Made by a program: the position numbers and the translations under genes
Source of the DNA: Tupaia tana
Taxonomy: Eukaryota; Chordata; Mammalia; Scandentia; Tupaiidae
DNA: 64,000 nt
Direction of reading: 5' to 3'
Assembly: GCA_026018925.1 (NCBI GenBank)
Contig: JAKSZU010000013.1
Location: forward strand, 76,249,791-76,313,790
Notes under the pieces: generated by a model
Databases searched by the model: none
Told to the model about the DNA's origin: nothing
The model's input: the letters and a program-made list of their open reading frames with translations, nothing else
In this document: in pieces, positions 44,219 to 55,255 of the stretch
Layout of the letters: each line of letters begins with the position of its first letter
How positions within the stretch are numbered: position 1 is the first letter of the stretch

Positions 44219-44465
44219 GGGCCAGCTCTGTGGCCTGGTGGATAAGGCAGCTGAATTGCAGGCCACTCAGTTTGAGTTCTGGACTCTCAGTGGCTTGAGA
44301 AACATGCCAGGCAGGTATGTGTGTGCATGTCCAAAATCCTAAAAGGGGGAAGAACTTGAGAAGAAGAAATTGCAGCATAAGCATTCCTAATAAGGGGTGC
44401 TTCTCCTCTCCCATCACTGTCTCTTTGTCTCTCCCTGGCACACTCCCTTAGCAAAATAAATAAAT
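44219..44465 (+). mobile_element. SINE type C, head-to-tail behind a type A
   Basis: GGGCCAGCTCTGTGGCCTGGTGG head, box B-like GTTTGAGTTCTGG, 3' end CCTGGCACACTCCCTTAGCAAAATAAATAAAT. Confidence 0.85.
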
Positions 44466-44649
44466 ATATTAACTAAGTGAAAGAGGTAAAATGGCGTTTA
44501 CATTGAGACTGAGATTTCTTTAGCAAAATCTTAGAGAAACAAAAATCCATTTTCCAGATCTTATCCTGAGAAAAGAGAAAGTTCAAACAAGATTGAGTCT
44601 TAAGGAAAAGAAAGCTTGCTGCTTTTGCCGACCTCAGGATTTAACATTA

Positions 44650-44749
44650 GAGAAGAAAAAGTAGGATTTGAAGTTCCTTTCCTGTTATTAGTACTTATAA
44701 GAGAAGAAAAAGTAGGATTTGAAGTTTCTTTCCTATTATTTGTACTAGC
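44650..44749 (+). repeat. Tandem duplication, two units of about 51 bp
   Basis: GAGAAGAAAAAGTAGGATTTG starts at 44650 and 44701. The units differ at about three sites and lie in otherwise unique DNA. Confidence 0.9.
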
Positions 44750-45396
44750 CCACCAGGGCATGAAAAAAGCCAGAAATTCAACATAGAGGCTCTATTCATA
44801 AATAAAATATGTATGTGAGATGATAACTACCCCTCTTTATTCATAGAAACTTGAGCATACTGAATATAATGTACAATAACAAGACTTTTTCACAATTGAT
44901 AGCAACCCCCAAATCATCTTACAAAAGAATTTTCAAATTCAAGTGTAAACACTTTAGAAAGATGTGTAACAATTTAGTGAAATGTATAATGTTGCTTTGA
45001 TGTATTCCTGCCAAATGCATACTTTTTTAAAAACTATTACTTGAAAAGAATCATTACATGTAATGAGAAACATTCTGTGATACACTAAATAGATATAAAA
45101 ATAATGGAAACCTTTCTTTAATACTTTCCACCTCAGGTCTTTGATACTCAAATCTGTGTGGCCATCAGTCTGACATAAAAAATACGTTGAAGTACTTGAG
45201 AAACATGTAGCCTTGCTAAAAACAATTGGAAACTGACAGTCTTCTAACCTAATTACAAGACTTCTGATCCCCTTGACCCTAGTGCTGACATCATATATCT
45301 ACCAATTTGGTTACCAGGGGATGCTTTTTGATTTCTCTCAACTCACTGACACAAATGTCTGATAAACTACAACAGACAGTGTTTAAAACCACAAGT
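44750..45396. other. Intergenic DNA, nothing recognised
   Basis: AT-rich unique sequence with no supported feature. Confidence 0.5.
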
Positions 45397-45672
45397 TGGG
45401 GGAACAGCAGATAACGAAATGGATGTGTCGCCGGACTCCCATGCAGGCGACCGTAGTTTGAATGTGGGCCCAGTGGCTTAAACTCACGCCAGATCCATGT
45501 GCGTGCATGCCCAAGATCCCGAGAGGAGAATGGAAGAAAAGGGATTGCAGCATGACTATCCTCCCTGGGGGGGTGACTTCGAGCTTTCTGTCTCTCTGTC
45601 TCTCTCTGTCTTTCTGGTGAGCATATGCACCCTATAGCAAAAATCTTTCCAAAGAGAAAAAAAAAAAACACA
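45397..45672 (+). mobile_element. SINE type A
   Basis: Head GGAACAGCAGATAACG, box B AGTTTGAATG (degraded), CTCTCTGTC form. Flanks ACCACAAGTTGGG and AACACAAATTGGTG suggest an imperfect TSD. It ends just before the RPL7 homology. Confidence 0.9.
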
Positions 45673-45704
45673 AATTGGTGCAAAACAGGTGGAAAATTCT
45701 ACAC

Positions 45705-46075
<371 letters not shown>

Positions 46076-46674
46076 ACATATTGTTGTATTAGTAACTTTT
46101 TTGGTAACTTATCTCTGCCTTGCCTTAACTATTGTGGCACATCTTGGTGCTCGGTAAAATTAAGCCAAAACTTCCATAAGACTAGCATCCATTTTTTTAT
46201 TTTGTGAAAATCGCTTAGGGACTGTTGAAAGGCTTTTCCTACACCAGAAAGGCCTAATGTTTCCCCTTTTGAATGTTGCTGAGTAAAAATAGGCTTATTC
46301 AAAGAAAACCTATTTCAAGGAATTCATGCATAATTTGTAGGTAAGGTATTTGTAGGTAAATAAAGGTCAGTTCACAAAAAAATAAGTCAATTTGGTCAAA
46401 AGTCTCAAAAGAGAGTTTCTGAGTAACTAAACATACTGCTTGGGAGTAAAAAAAAGTTACATAGTTGGTGAGAAATGATAAATACCAGTATATAGTGAAT
46501 CAAACAAAGTGAAGCAGGAGAAATTGAAAAGTTCTAGTCTCAAAAAAAAAAAGTAATTTTTAAGAATGATGACATGCCACACAATATTCAATAGATTTTG
46601 TGTAAAGACTGAAAAACAAGAGCTTCTCTATTCAGGTTGATTAATAAAGATATTTTAACAATAAATATAATGCT
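46076..46674. other. Intergenic DNA, nothing recognised
   Basis: Unique AT-rich sequence, no supported feature. Confidence 0.5.
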
Positions 46675-46925
46675 GGGCCAGATCCATGGCCTCATAGTTA
46701 ATGCAGTCAGATCTCAAGTGCCCAACTATGTAGTTCAAGTCCCATTCCTGGTGGCTTGAGAAACATACTGGGCACATGTGTGTGTGTGCCCAAATTCCTA
46801 AAAGGAAGGAGAATATGTAGCAGAAGGAACTGTGTTGTGACCATTCCCCATGGTGTGTGTGTTGAGGTGATGGCTGCTTTCTCCTCTCTTTTTGCCTTCT
46901 AGCAAAAAAAAAAAAAAATTAAAGA
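46675..46925 (+). mobile_element. SINE type C
   Basis: GGGCCAGATCCATGGCCTCATAG head, box B-like GTTCAAGTCCC, CATGTGTGTGTGTGCCC stretch, A-tail. More diverged than type A copies. Confidence 0.8.
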
Positions 46926-47087
46926 AAAATTTTAACTTCCGATAAATTGATAAAAGCAACAGAGGTCAAGATATATTTAAAATTTTGTCGTCATACCTGG
47001 GAAAAGATGAAGGTTTGTCTTAGAGAAACTAAGACTGTCCTAATAGTGCCCTATCAATAGTTAACTCTCTTTGAGGGTTATCTCTCT

Positions 47088-47362
47088 AATTGGGCATGGT
47101 GGTTAAGGTGCTGGATCCCACATAGATGACTTCGTGGTTTGAGTTTCAAATCCAGCAGCTTAAAAAACATGCCAGGTGCAGGTGCATGTATGGCCAAAAT
47201 CCCAAGAGAGCAGAGGAGAAGAGATTGCCACATGGTCATCCCCCCTCTGGGGAGGGTGGGGCACTCCTTCGTTTTGCTCTCTCTCTCTCTCTCTCTCTCT
47301 CTCCAGTGAGTGCGTACATCCTACAGCAAATTAAAGTAAATTCAAAAAAATAAATAAATGGG
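47088..47362 (+). mobile_element. SINE type A/C intermediate
   Basis: TGGGCATGGTGGTTAAGGTGCTGG head, box B GGTTTGAGTTTC, CCCCCCTCTGGGGAGGG block, a (CT)n expansion at 47277-47302 and tail AAATAAATAAAT. Confidence 0.85.
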
Positions 47363-47369
47363 ATATAAT

Positions 47370-47650
47370 GGAATATTTTAATCATTTTTTATTAGAAATA
47401 GGATGCATATACTCACTAAAGAGAGACAGAGACAGAACAAGAGGCAGAGAAGTAGAAAGAAAAAGCATCTCCCAATGTAACTTGGTCACACCACAACCCT
47501 TCTCCTCCATTTCTCTATCCTGTCAGGACTTGGGGTACATACATGCACATGCTCAGAATGTTTCTCCAGATGCAAGAACTGGGATATGAACCATGTAGTT
47601 GGCCATGTGGGATTTAGCTCCCTTAGCCACAGGTGACTCAGTTGGCCCCA
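47370..47650 (-). mobile_element. SINE type C, tail-to-tail with the previous copy
   Basis: Antisense AGAAATAGGATGCATATACTCAC 3' end and a head ending CTCAGTTGGCCCC. Forms an inverted pair with 47088-47362, only a few bases apart. Confidence 0.75.
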
Positions 47651-47690
47651 AAAAAGAAACTTCTGATATTGTCTCAACATACTGCTTTCT

Positions 47691-47921
47691 TTGCAGGGAG
47701 GTAAAGATAAAATTAATTTCATACTGCTTGATGCTACAAAAGTGATTAATTTTATTAAGCAAACATTACATAAAGATATTTTTAAAACTCTAAAACCCTG
47801 GTTAGAAAACATATTAATTTCCACTTGGTGCAAAAATCTGGTAGCTGAGCAGAGTAAAGTTCTTAATATAGTGTTGAAGCTAAAAGAGTACTTCTCCACC
47901 CCACCAAAAATACACTTTTAA
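47691..47921 (+). other. Open frame resembling a hAT-transposase fragment
   Basis: 76 codons to a TAA. The stretch LLDATKVINFIKQTLHKDIFKTL has the I-NFIK-x-x-x-LH-x-x-FK pattern seen in domesticated hAT-like proteins (ZBED/FAM200 type). This is a weak recollection-level resemblance. The ORF starts next to a SINE and could be chance. Confidence 0.25.
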
Positions 47922-48090
47922 ATAATACTTTCAAAACAAATATGAGCAGTTTTTAAAAAATAGTAGCTGACTTTTGCTGAGTGCTTTGAAAAAGAAGATT
48001 ATTACAGAACTAGCCTACTTAAATATTTTTCTTCATATGGACTAATTGAACATAACTGAAATATTATTGGATTTAAAAGGAAACTGAGAG

Positions 48091-48535
48091 GTCAGCAGTT
48101 GGCATAATGATTACATCGCTGGACTCCCATGCAGTCAAATGCAGTTGAGTCCCAGACCTGAAGAATAGGAAAGAAAATTTTGGGGAAAAATAGAGAGGTA
48201 AGACTTTTGTGGGACACAGATATGGTTTATTATTTGTTGATGAGGATATGTTTAGTATTCTCAACTGGGCTGGACTGAGGTGTATATCATGCTGGGTAAA
48301 GTCTCTTTACAATCTAAATGATGTATAGCAATCCAATGTATAAATAATAATAATAATAAACTTTAAAAATGCAAAAGAAACCCAAAACTCAAAATCTCAA
48401 GAGAAGAATAGAGAAGGGATTGCGATGTGGCCCTCTCCCTTGTGGGGTGATTTCTTGCTTTTTCTCTTTCTGTCTCTGTCTCTCAGGCGAGCACATGTGC
48501 CCTATAGCAAAAATCTCTCTATTAAAAAAAAAAAA
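48091..48535 (+). mobile_element. SINE type A interrupted by an L1 3' end
   Basis: 5' half at 48091-48160 (GAGGTCAGCAGTTGGCATAATG to GTCCCAGACCTG). The 3' half resumes at about 48385 (CCCAAAACTCAAAATCTCAAGAG) and runs to the A-tail at 48536. The GC-rich middle is partly replaced at the junction. Confidence 0.85.
48161..48384 (+). mobile_element. L1 3' UTR fragment inside a SINE
   Basis: Read antisense it encodes the same MRILN-SSSTNNKPYLC-like phrase as the older L1 at 21315-21370, so it is the same 3' UTR family. It ends with (AAT)n then AAACTTTAAAAATGC. A clean TSD is not visible, suggesting a deletion on insertion. Confidence 0.7.
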
Positions 48536-48660
48536 AAAGAAAAGAAAACTGAATTTTGGGGGAAACAATCATAGTGCAAATGCCTACTACTTATCTTCTT
48601 GAGTCAGAAATAGTGTAAAACACAGGTAAAGTAAGAGAGCTAAAAGGATATACAAGGGTG

Positions 48661-48900
48661 AGAACAGCAGTTAGCGTAATGGCTATGTCTCTGAACTTGC
48701 ATGTAGCCAGCCGCGGTTTGAGTCCCAGACCCAGTGGCTTAAACTCACGCTGGGCGTGTGTGCATGTGTGACCAAGATCCCTAGAGAATGGAGGAGAAGG
48801 GACTGCGGTGTGGCCATCCCCCTGGGTGGTGATTTATCACTTTCTATCTCTCTGTCTCTCTGGCAAAGTCATGTGCCTATAGGAACCTCTCAAAAAAAAA
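48661..48900 (+). mobile_element. SINE type A
   Basis: Perfect 18-bp TSD AAAAGGATATACAAGGGT (48642-48659 and 48901-48918). Box B GGTTTGAGTCC (A58). The 3' end is shortened (GTGCCTATAGGAACCTCTC). Confidence 0.94.
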
Positions 48901-48918
48901 AAAAGGATATACAAGGGT

Positions 48919-50005
48919 AGAATGAGATAAGAAGCCTCCAAGATTTCCGCTGCAATACTTTCTTAGTAGGTAGTGCTCACATGGGTGGTTCTTTGTAATT
49001 AAGGGCTGAACAGCATTATATTGTATCATTATTTTCATTACAATGATATTGTATTATTTTTTCTAGAGGAAAACCAGAGATCTCACACAGTAGGGGATTT
49101 AACTCTTGCCCAAGGAGTGCAAATTACAAATACTTAGGTTAGATCATCCTGTCAAATCTAAACAGAAAAAAACAGACTCCCTACCCTAAAAGAAAAATGA
49201 CATTTATTCTAGGGTGGACATTGCAATGTGAACTATGCATGAATATTGCCTAATGTGCCTATTCAGAGAGGGAAGGAGAAGAAAGGGTTTCTAAAAGAAA
49301 AATGAAGAAGAGTTACATAAATTATTTTAGGACAATTATCTTTGGCAGTGAAGATGAATAGTAAGGATGGCATCAGCTCAAGGCTAGGCAGGCAGTTGTC
49401 AGGCAGCTGTCTGCAGAAGTTTATTTGTGTGTGTGGGAGGTTGCAGTGGCGTTTGGGTAGACTTGTGGATTTTGCAGTCTTGTGATAATTCTTGTTATTC
49501 AGGAATATGTGTACAAGAACCCTCCATTCATGACCATCTCTGGCGCCATCTAGTTTGACACATGTGACTCCACTTTGATTCTGACAACTTTTGCAATGCA
49601 AACTTTCAGTGGTAATCAAACCACTCACTCACCGGTGACTATTCATTTGCTTTACAGGCTAACTTCTCTTGAAGCATATTTGCTTACTCTGGTCTATCTG
49701 GGACTCTAAAGGAGTTTCTTCAAAAAAAGAAAAGAGAGAACATAATCAAAGGGAAAGAGAGCTGGTACATTTTTGAAACAAATCACAGATTTTTAATGAT
49801 GCCAAAAAGAAGGGAAGGCATATAATTTGTCAGTACCCACAGGGCCCTCAAACATGATTACTCAAACACATAGAAAACATTTTCAAACCTTTTTTAAATT
49901 GTAACAGATGGTTGAGCAATCAATTTCTATTTCAAGCGAAAAGATATTCTGAAAATATATCTGGCTAGAGCCCAAACTGGCCAGAATAGTATTTCATTGT
50001 TAGAA
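48919..50005. other. Intergenic DNA; one 121-codon open frame of unknown meaning
   Basis: The minus frame 49263-49628 is the longest frame here not explained by a repeat or a simple-sequence tract. It has no recognised domain, biased composition or splice context. I treat it as probably non-coding, perhaps inside an old unclassified repeat. Confidence 0.35.
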
Positions 50006-50007
50006 AA

Positions 50008-50240
50008 AGACTGCGGGGGCTGGTTAGGGGTGCAGTGGGAAAACACAGCGCTCTTCCACGCTGACCCACATGGGAACGTTCTGGGATGGCATGCGGAGAC
50101 CTTCCTGAGCACATTAGGCAGAAAAGTACCCATGACCCAGACTCAAGTTAGGGGTGGATGGATGGTGACATGATGACTCTATTTGGGGTATTGTCTCTCT
50201 CTTTGTCCCTCTTCTCATGGAAAAAAAATAAATAAATAAG
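50008..50240 (+). mobile_element. SINE type D, longest copy
   Basis: GGGGGCTGGTTAGGGGTGCAGTGG head, GACCCACATGGGAACGTTCTGG, GCGGAGACCTTCCTGAGCACATTAGG, GGTGGATGGATGGTGACATGATG, then CTCTCTCTTTGTCCCTCTTCTCATGG and an A-rich tail with AAATAAATAAAT. It gives the full outline of the family. Confidence 0.7.
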
Positions 50241-50389
50241 TTTTAAAAATAATACAAAATGAAACATTATGACCAGATCAGCAAACTATTAGAATCACTC
50301 CCACTAGCTGCCTGAGTGGAACTACTGTTATTGAAATAGGAACCCTTAATAAGATAAAATTTCAGAACTTAAAGAAACAAACTTTCCAC

Positions 50390-50700
50390 TATCCCTCCTA
50401 TTTTACAGGCTGAAAAAGCAAACAAACATAACCAAGACCTGACAGATGAATTTCCCCAAACCACTGTGCTAATTCATTGCAGAATTAGAACCCAAGCTTG
50501 AAACACCTGGTTTTTAGTCAAGTGCTATTTCCACCCATCATTATACATGCAGCACCACCAGTAATAATGAGACTCAATGATGTTAAACGATAACATGTCC
50601 AAAGTCACACAACTAGTCCATGACAAAATTCGGTGTACATCCAGATCTGCTCGATTGAGATTCTAGGATATCTGTACTACACTCCATATGACAGATTGTA
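50390..50700 (-). mobile_element. MIR SINE fragments (two, antisense)
   Basis: Two adjacent antisense MIR-like pieces. One has GACAGATGAATTTCCCC and GCAGAATTAGAACCCAAGC. The second has GTTAAACGATAACATGTCCAAAGTCACACAACTAG and CCAGATCTGCTCGATTGAG. Confidence 0.6.
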
Positions 50701-50739
50701 AAAGAATTCCCAGGACTTATTAGTTTCTATAGAGGAGAG

Positions 50740-50932
50740 TCTAGGGCATAGAAATGAGCATTGACTTTGGAATTAAATGGACCTAAATTCTAATCTCAAT
50801 GCTGTCACTTGCTAGCTGTATGCAGCTTGGCAATATATAAGTCTCATTAAGCATCAGAATATCAGTTAATTGTCCATAAAATGAAGACATTAACACCAAC
50901 ATCTTGAAGTTAGTATGAGTATTAAATAAGAA
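50740..50932 (+). mobile_element. MIR SINE, well preserved
   Basis: AATGAGCATTGACTTTGGAATTAAATGG, CTGTCACTTGCTAGCTGTATG, CATAAAATGAAGACATTAACACC and GTTAGTATGAGTATTAAATAAG cover most of MIR. Confidence 0.8.
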
Positions 50933-50935
50933 TAG

Positions 50936-51265
50936 GGTTGGACATCTCTGGTTCAAAAATCAAAAATCTGAAATGCTCCAAAATCTGAAACTTATTCAAT
51001 GCCAATCTTGACATCAAAGTAAAAAATTCCACACCTAGCCTCATGGGATTGGTCACAGTCAAAATGCTACAATATAAAAACATTGTATAAAATTTCCTTC
51101 AGGTTATGCATATAAGGTATATTTAAAACATAAATCAATTTTGCATTTAGATTTGAGTGTTGTTCCCAAGATATTGCATCCCCAGGGTATATGCAAATAT
51201 TCCAAAATTAGAAAATATCCAAAATATAATACTTCTGATTCAAAGCATTTTGAATAAAAAATATT
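50936..51265 (+). mobile_element. Tigger-like (Tc1/mariner) DNA transposon
   Basis: Starts GGGTTGGACATCTCTGG and has repeated AAAATCTGAAATGCTCC-like phrases, then GTATATGCAAATATTCCAAAATTAG and AAATATCCAAAATATAATACTTCTG with CAAAGCATTTTGAATAAA, the layout of an old Tigger-type non-autonomous element. Exact name not asserted. Confidence 0.65.
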
Positions 51266-51945
51266 AAATCTATGTGTGGAAAATGTCTGGCACATACCAA
51301 GATATGTTAGTTGGGTCAATTTTTTTCTATGTCAACATCAAAATGTTCACATTCTTTAGGATATATGTTACCTGTATGTGTAATCTAAAGTAGAGAGAAG
51401 AAATACAATTATTCTATACTGAACAAAAATACATCAATTATTCATGTACGATCTCAAAACAGTCAGAATAAGGGTGTCAGGTAACAAGACTGGAATAGAA
51501 AGAGATAGTAAATTGGAAAGTAAAAAGGCTATGTCCAAAAATATGCACCCATATTCACTTACAAGTGAATTGAAACATCAGAAAACATCTCGTCATTGAA
51601 TTCTAATGTCCTGTTTCAGCCTCTGTAACTAATTGTCATTTATGATATGACCTGCCTCTCAGGAGACTTTCAAACATTAACTACACCCAGAGCCTTCCAA
51701 CAGAAACTCTTACTCTACTCCCTCACTCTTTGCCCACACATACATCTGGTGGAAATATGGTTCTCTCCTCAAGGCAGACATGAAGTCCTGTGGGAAAAGC
51801 AAGGAAGAGTAAAAAGCCATGCGACTGGGTCCTTCTGGCAGGGAGGCCAGATGAAAATAGCCCTTACAACAGGTATCCTGTGGTTGGAGTGCTTTCATCC
51901 AATCACTGCTGTGCATCAGAAAGGTAAACAATAATCCCCAAATCC
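51266..51945. other. Intergenic DNA, nothing recognised
   Basis: A 95-codon frame at 51647-51934 has no domain signature. A donor-like AGAAAG/GTAAAC at 51921-51926 is not backed by a good acceptor. Confidence 0.4.
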
Positions 51946-51949
51946 TTGC

Positions 51950-52075
51950 CCAGGAAGATGGATGTTATGATTCCCATTTTATGGAGTAACAGACTGTTTG
52001 ACACAGAGATTTATGTACTGGCCAAGTTCTCACAGATGTGAATGACAGGATCCGTATTCCTAGAACATTGCAAGA
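51950..52075 (-). mobile_element. MIR fragment
   Basis: GATGTTATGATTCCCATTTTATGGAG, TGTACTGGCCAAGTTCTCACAG and GAATGACAGGATCCGTATTCC are antisense MIR. Confidence 0.65.
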
Positions 52076-52359
52076 AAAAGGAGCCTGGAATGGGTCATGA
52101 GAGAAAGGTAACACAGAGAGGTTTTGGAACTTGAGACAGAGCCCAGAGAGTCAAAGGACACAGAAACAAAAGTGCCAGCTATTGCCAACTGTAGGACTCT
52201 AACTTCTATTGGTCTGACAGAGCTAATCAACAGATATGGTGAATACCAATGACCATGGCAAAAAGCAAGAGAAGGGGACTCTAAGCAGACACTCTCTCTG
52301 GGGCGTTTAGAATGTGACTTTTGCACAGGCTGTTTATTCTACCTGCCACACTCCCATCT

Positions 52360-52556
52360 CTTTTGTTTTTGTTTTTGCTATAGGACATGTGCAATAAATG
52401 GAGAGAAAGTAGAGAGGGGGAGAGAGAGAGAAGGAGGAGGAAAGAGACAGAGAGATCACCCCCCTCACATGTTTTTCAAGTTGTCGTATCCGGGACTGAA
52501 ACCATGAAGTCGGTCATGTAGGCTCCAGTCATCTTAAACACCACCACCAGCTGACC
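52360..52556 (-). mobile_element. SINE type A, internally deleted
   Basis: TTTTTGCTATAGGACATGTGC 3' end and head CACCACCACCAGCTGACCC. The GC-rich middle is mostly deleted (CACCCCCCTCACATG). Imperfect TSD. Confidence 0.8.
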
Positions 52557-52622
52557 CTCCTATTTCTTTTTAAAGTTACTAAGAATACAAATAAAAGTAT
52601 TCATCTTATAAAGAGTTTATCT

Positions 52623-52768
52623 GAGCCGGCAGGTGGCATGGTGACTAAGGTGCTGGACTTCCACATGGCCAACCTAGGTTCGAATCCCGGCCCTGGCAGC
52701 TTACTTTCTCACTTTCCCTCTCTCTCTGTTCCTCTCTGGTCAAAATTAAATAAATAAAGCTTAAAATA
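52623..52768 (+). mobile_element. SINE type B, reference copy
   Basis: Perfect TSD AAAGAGTTTATCT (52610-52622 and 52769-52781). Head GAGCCGGCAGGTGGCATGGTGAC, box B GGTTCGAATCCCGG, then straight to CTTACTTTCTCACTTTCCCTCTC and CTGGTCAAAATTAAATAAATAAA. It lacks the type A middle, so type B looks like a shorter sister family. Confidence 0.93.
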
Positions 52769-52781
52769 AAAGAGTTTATCT

Positions 52782-53327
52782 TTGTTCTACTGAGAAAAAA
52801 ATATTATTTTCCCAGTTGACAAATACAGAAATTATCTGAATATATCAGATCATATTACTAAAAACTTTCTGCCTTAAAATAACACAAATTTATTACTTAA
52901 TAGTTCTGTAAGTCAGAAGTTTAAATGGGTTTTGTAGGCTAAAATTGAGATGTCTGCAAAGCTTCCTTCCCGGCTCTAGAGAAAAATTCATTCATTGTCT
53001 TTCCTGGTTTCTAGCAGATGCCTGCATTCTATACCTCTCCCTTCAACCATGCCATTCTAACCTCTGCTTCCATCATCATGTCTCCTCTCAACCTCTGACT
53101 CTCACATCACTATTATAAGAACCCTTAAGATTACACTGAGCCTCCTCCCCACCCAAGTAATCCAAGACAATCTCTATCTCAAATTCCTTACTTTAAACAC
53201 ATTTGCTAAAGCCCTTCTACTATGTGAGGTAATATATTCTCAGATTCTAGGGATTAGTACATGGACACATTTGAGGGACTATTCTACGTACCAAGTGTAC
53301 ATCGAATTGTTTCTTTGGTGGGGAGGT
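52782..53327. other. Intergenic DNA, nothing recognised
   Basis: Unique sequence, no supported feature. Confidence 0.5.
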
Positions 53328-53369
53328 ATGGAAGATGCTCTATCTATGCTATGACAGAGCATCTTCCAT
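53328..53369. repeat. Perfect inverted repeat, 14-bp arms
   Basis: ATGGAAGATGCTCT (53328-53341) and its exact reverse complement (53356-53369) around a 14-nt loop. No repeat family explains it. Confidence 0.9.
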
Positions 53370-53459
53370 CTAAACATCCTGTATTATAATGTTAAAACCA
53401 AAGTGACAACTTCCTTCCATTCTTTTCCACAGTGAAATTCTAAAGCATTTAAAAATTTC

Positions 53460-53592
53460 CCCCTTTTTCCCATTTACTTCCTCAGGCTCTTCCTACCTAC
53501 TGCCGTGATTATTTCAAAGACATCCAAACTCATCCTCATACCCATATTTTCTTCCTGCTCTAATCCATTTTGCTAAGTGCTTCCAGAATTAT
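53460..53592 (+). mobile_element. L2 fragment
   Basis: CTTCCTACCTACTGCCGTGATTATTTC and AATCCATTTTGCTAAGTGC are L2-like and continue up to the SINE TSD. Confidence 0.45.
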
Positions 53593-53595
53593 GTC

Positions 53596-53792
53596 TTTTT
53601 TTGTTGGTGGTATTATTTTATCTAACTATTTATTTATTTATTTATTTATTTTAATTTGATCGAAGAGTGACAGAGTGTGTGTGTGAGAGAGAGAGGGAAA
53701 AATGAGAAAGCAAATCGTCAGGTCCGGGACTCAAACCACGGTTGGCCATATGGGAATCCAGCACCCTTAATCACCACACCTCCTGCTGGCCC
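53596..53792 (-). mobile_element. SINE type B
   Basis: Perfect TSD CCAGAATTATGTC (53583-53595 and 53793-53805). Antisense, tail (TTTA)n at 53631-53651, AGAGTGACAGAGTGTGTG 3' region and head ending CCTGCTGGCCC. Box B GTTTGAGTCCCGG. Confidence 0.92.
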
Positions 53793-53809
53793 CCAGAATT
53801 ATGTCAAAT

Positions 53810-53885
53810 CACTTCCCTCTCCCTTTCTCTCTCTGTCTCTCCAGCAAATGCACCCACGCTATGACAAAATAAATAAATAAAAAAG
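53810..53885 (+). mobile_element. SINE type A, 3' end only
   Basis: CTCTCTCTGTCTCTCCAGCAAATGCACCC then AAAATAAATAAATAAAA matches the last 70 bases of type A. The rest is missing. Confidence 0.6.
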
Positions 53886-55144
53886 TATAAACAGCAACAG
53901 GAAGATGCTAAATGGCTTATTATGAGAAGGAATCTTTAAGAGTTAGGAAAAGAAGTGCTAATTTAGAAATCCTTACAGTAGAATCATAGAAGCAGGTACA
54001 AAGTAATCATCCTATCTTACCAAGTCTGTGGGATGCAATACATCTGGGTAATGACCCATGGAAAATCTCTGTTTTGACCAAGACTAGGGCCTAAGGCACC
54101 CAACAAGGTCTCATTCTTACAGAAATTCTTAGTGTCTGTGCCAGATGCCGAGGCTGTCTCCCTCAAGTAGCTTTTCTGGTATCAGATATTTAGCAAAATA
54201 TCAGAGCAGAGGCACCTGAAGGAATTTATTCAGAGCTCATATAAACTACTCCTTGGGAATTCCCAGAAATAATTATATAGACTCCAAAAGCATCAAGCGG
54301 CTGAGGTTCTGCAATCATGCAGATTAGAGATGAGTTATAGGAAACTGACGGTTAAGGTTCATGTAACCTCAAATTTACCCAAACCTGCTGAGGCCTGAGG
54401 TCATTCAGGCTAAATGAAAGATTTAATGAATGAATGAATAATAAATACATGATGAAATGGATATCATAGTTTTTTTTTTGTTTTTTTTTTTTTTTTACTT
54501 TCACCAAAATATAGGTTTAATTTTCAGTACCCCAGTCTTATCCATAATAAGAAACTATAAACTCATGTCATTGAAGGTCTGTTTCAGATAAGAGTTAATT
54601 ATTTTAAAAGCTTAATTCAGTGGCTGGTACACCTCCTAGTTTGATTCCTAACATCATCCTACCTAAAATGAACCACAAGTTTTTTATTACAGTTTACATC
54701 AGATTCTTTGTTCATAGAGCAGAACTCAGATTTATCCACTACATAGTATAAAGGAAATCTAGATATGTAAAGTGGATTTTACTGAGGAATGAAAGAAACT
54801 GTGTCAAGTAAAGCATGATGATCTACTTAGCCTTGCTGTTAACTGAAGGGAAAACAAAACAAAACAGTTTTTTTTTTAAATGGAACATTAATATAGGGTA
54901 TCTTTTCTTTTGTGTAACTGCCTGTGAGATGCTAAGTTGAAATATTGTCTAATGTTTTGCCAGTAGGGAAAAAAAATAACAGCAGATGGGCCAAGCAGAC
55001 GGCAGAGTCAAATCGTTTTGTATTCTTCTCAATATAGCTTTTTTTTTTCAGTTTCATTACAGATATGACTGTGATAGATAACCCTACATCAGAAAACATG
55101 TATCAGACATTTTTGTAGTTATAGTTCACATGTGTTTCTTTTAG
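53886..55144. other. Intergenic or intronic DNA, nothing firmly recognised
   Basis: Near 54425-54450 an L2-like GAATGAATGAATAATAAATA tail occurs, then a T-run at 54470-54497. If the exon candidates at 55145 and 55378 are real, this is intron. Confidence 0.4.
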
Positions 55145-55255
55145 GGCCAGTTTTATGAGCAGGATATTATGGATAAATTCTTTTTGGAAGAAACAGATGA
55201 GATTAAAAATACTTGTGGAGTAGAAGAACTAAGTAAAGACCATAAAAAGAGAGAG
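55145..55255 (+). CDS. Candidate internal coding exon (partial gene, unidentified)
   Basis: Exactly 37 codons open between an acceptor (polypyrimidine-ending GTGTTTCTTTTAG, 55132-55144) and a donor AGAGAG/GTACCA (55256). The only in-frame stop nearby is the TAG of the acceptor itself. The peptide is acidic and lysine-rich, beginning GQFYEQDIMDKFF and ending SKDHKKRE. Phase 0 on both sides and a second, compatible segment 122 bp downstream argue for a real exon pair. I do not recognise the protein. It could be a conserved gene exon, an unprocessed pseudogene or chance. Confidence 0.3.

Noticed and set aside
49263-49628. 121-codon minus-strand frame
   Set aside because: Long but without domain, initiation or splice support. 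Such a length can occur by chance in 64 kb on six frames.
51647-51934. 95-codon frame followed by a donor-like GTAAAC
   Set aside because: No acceptor with a polypyrimidine tract at the right place, and the peptide shows no recognisable domain.
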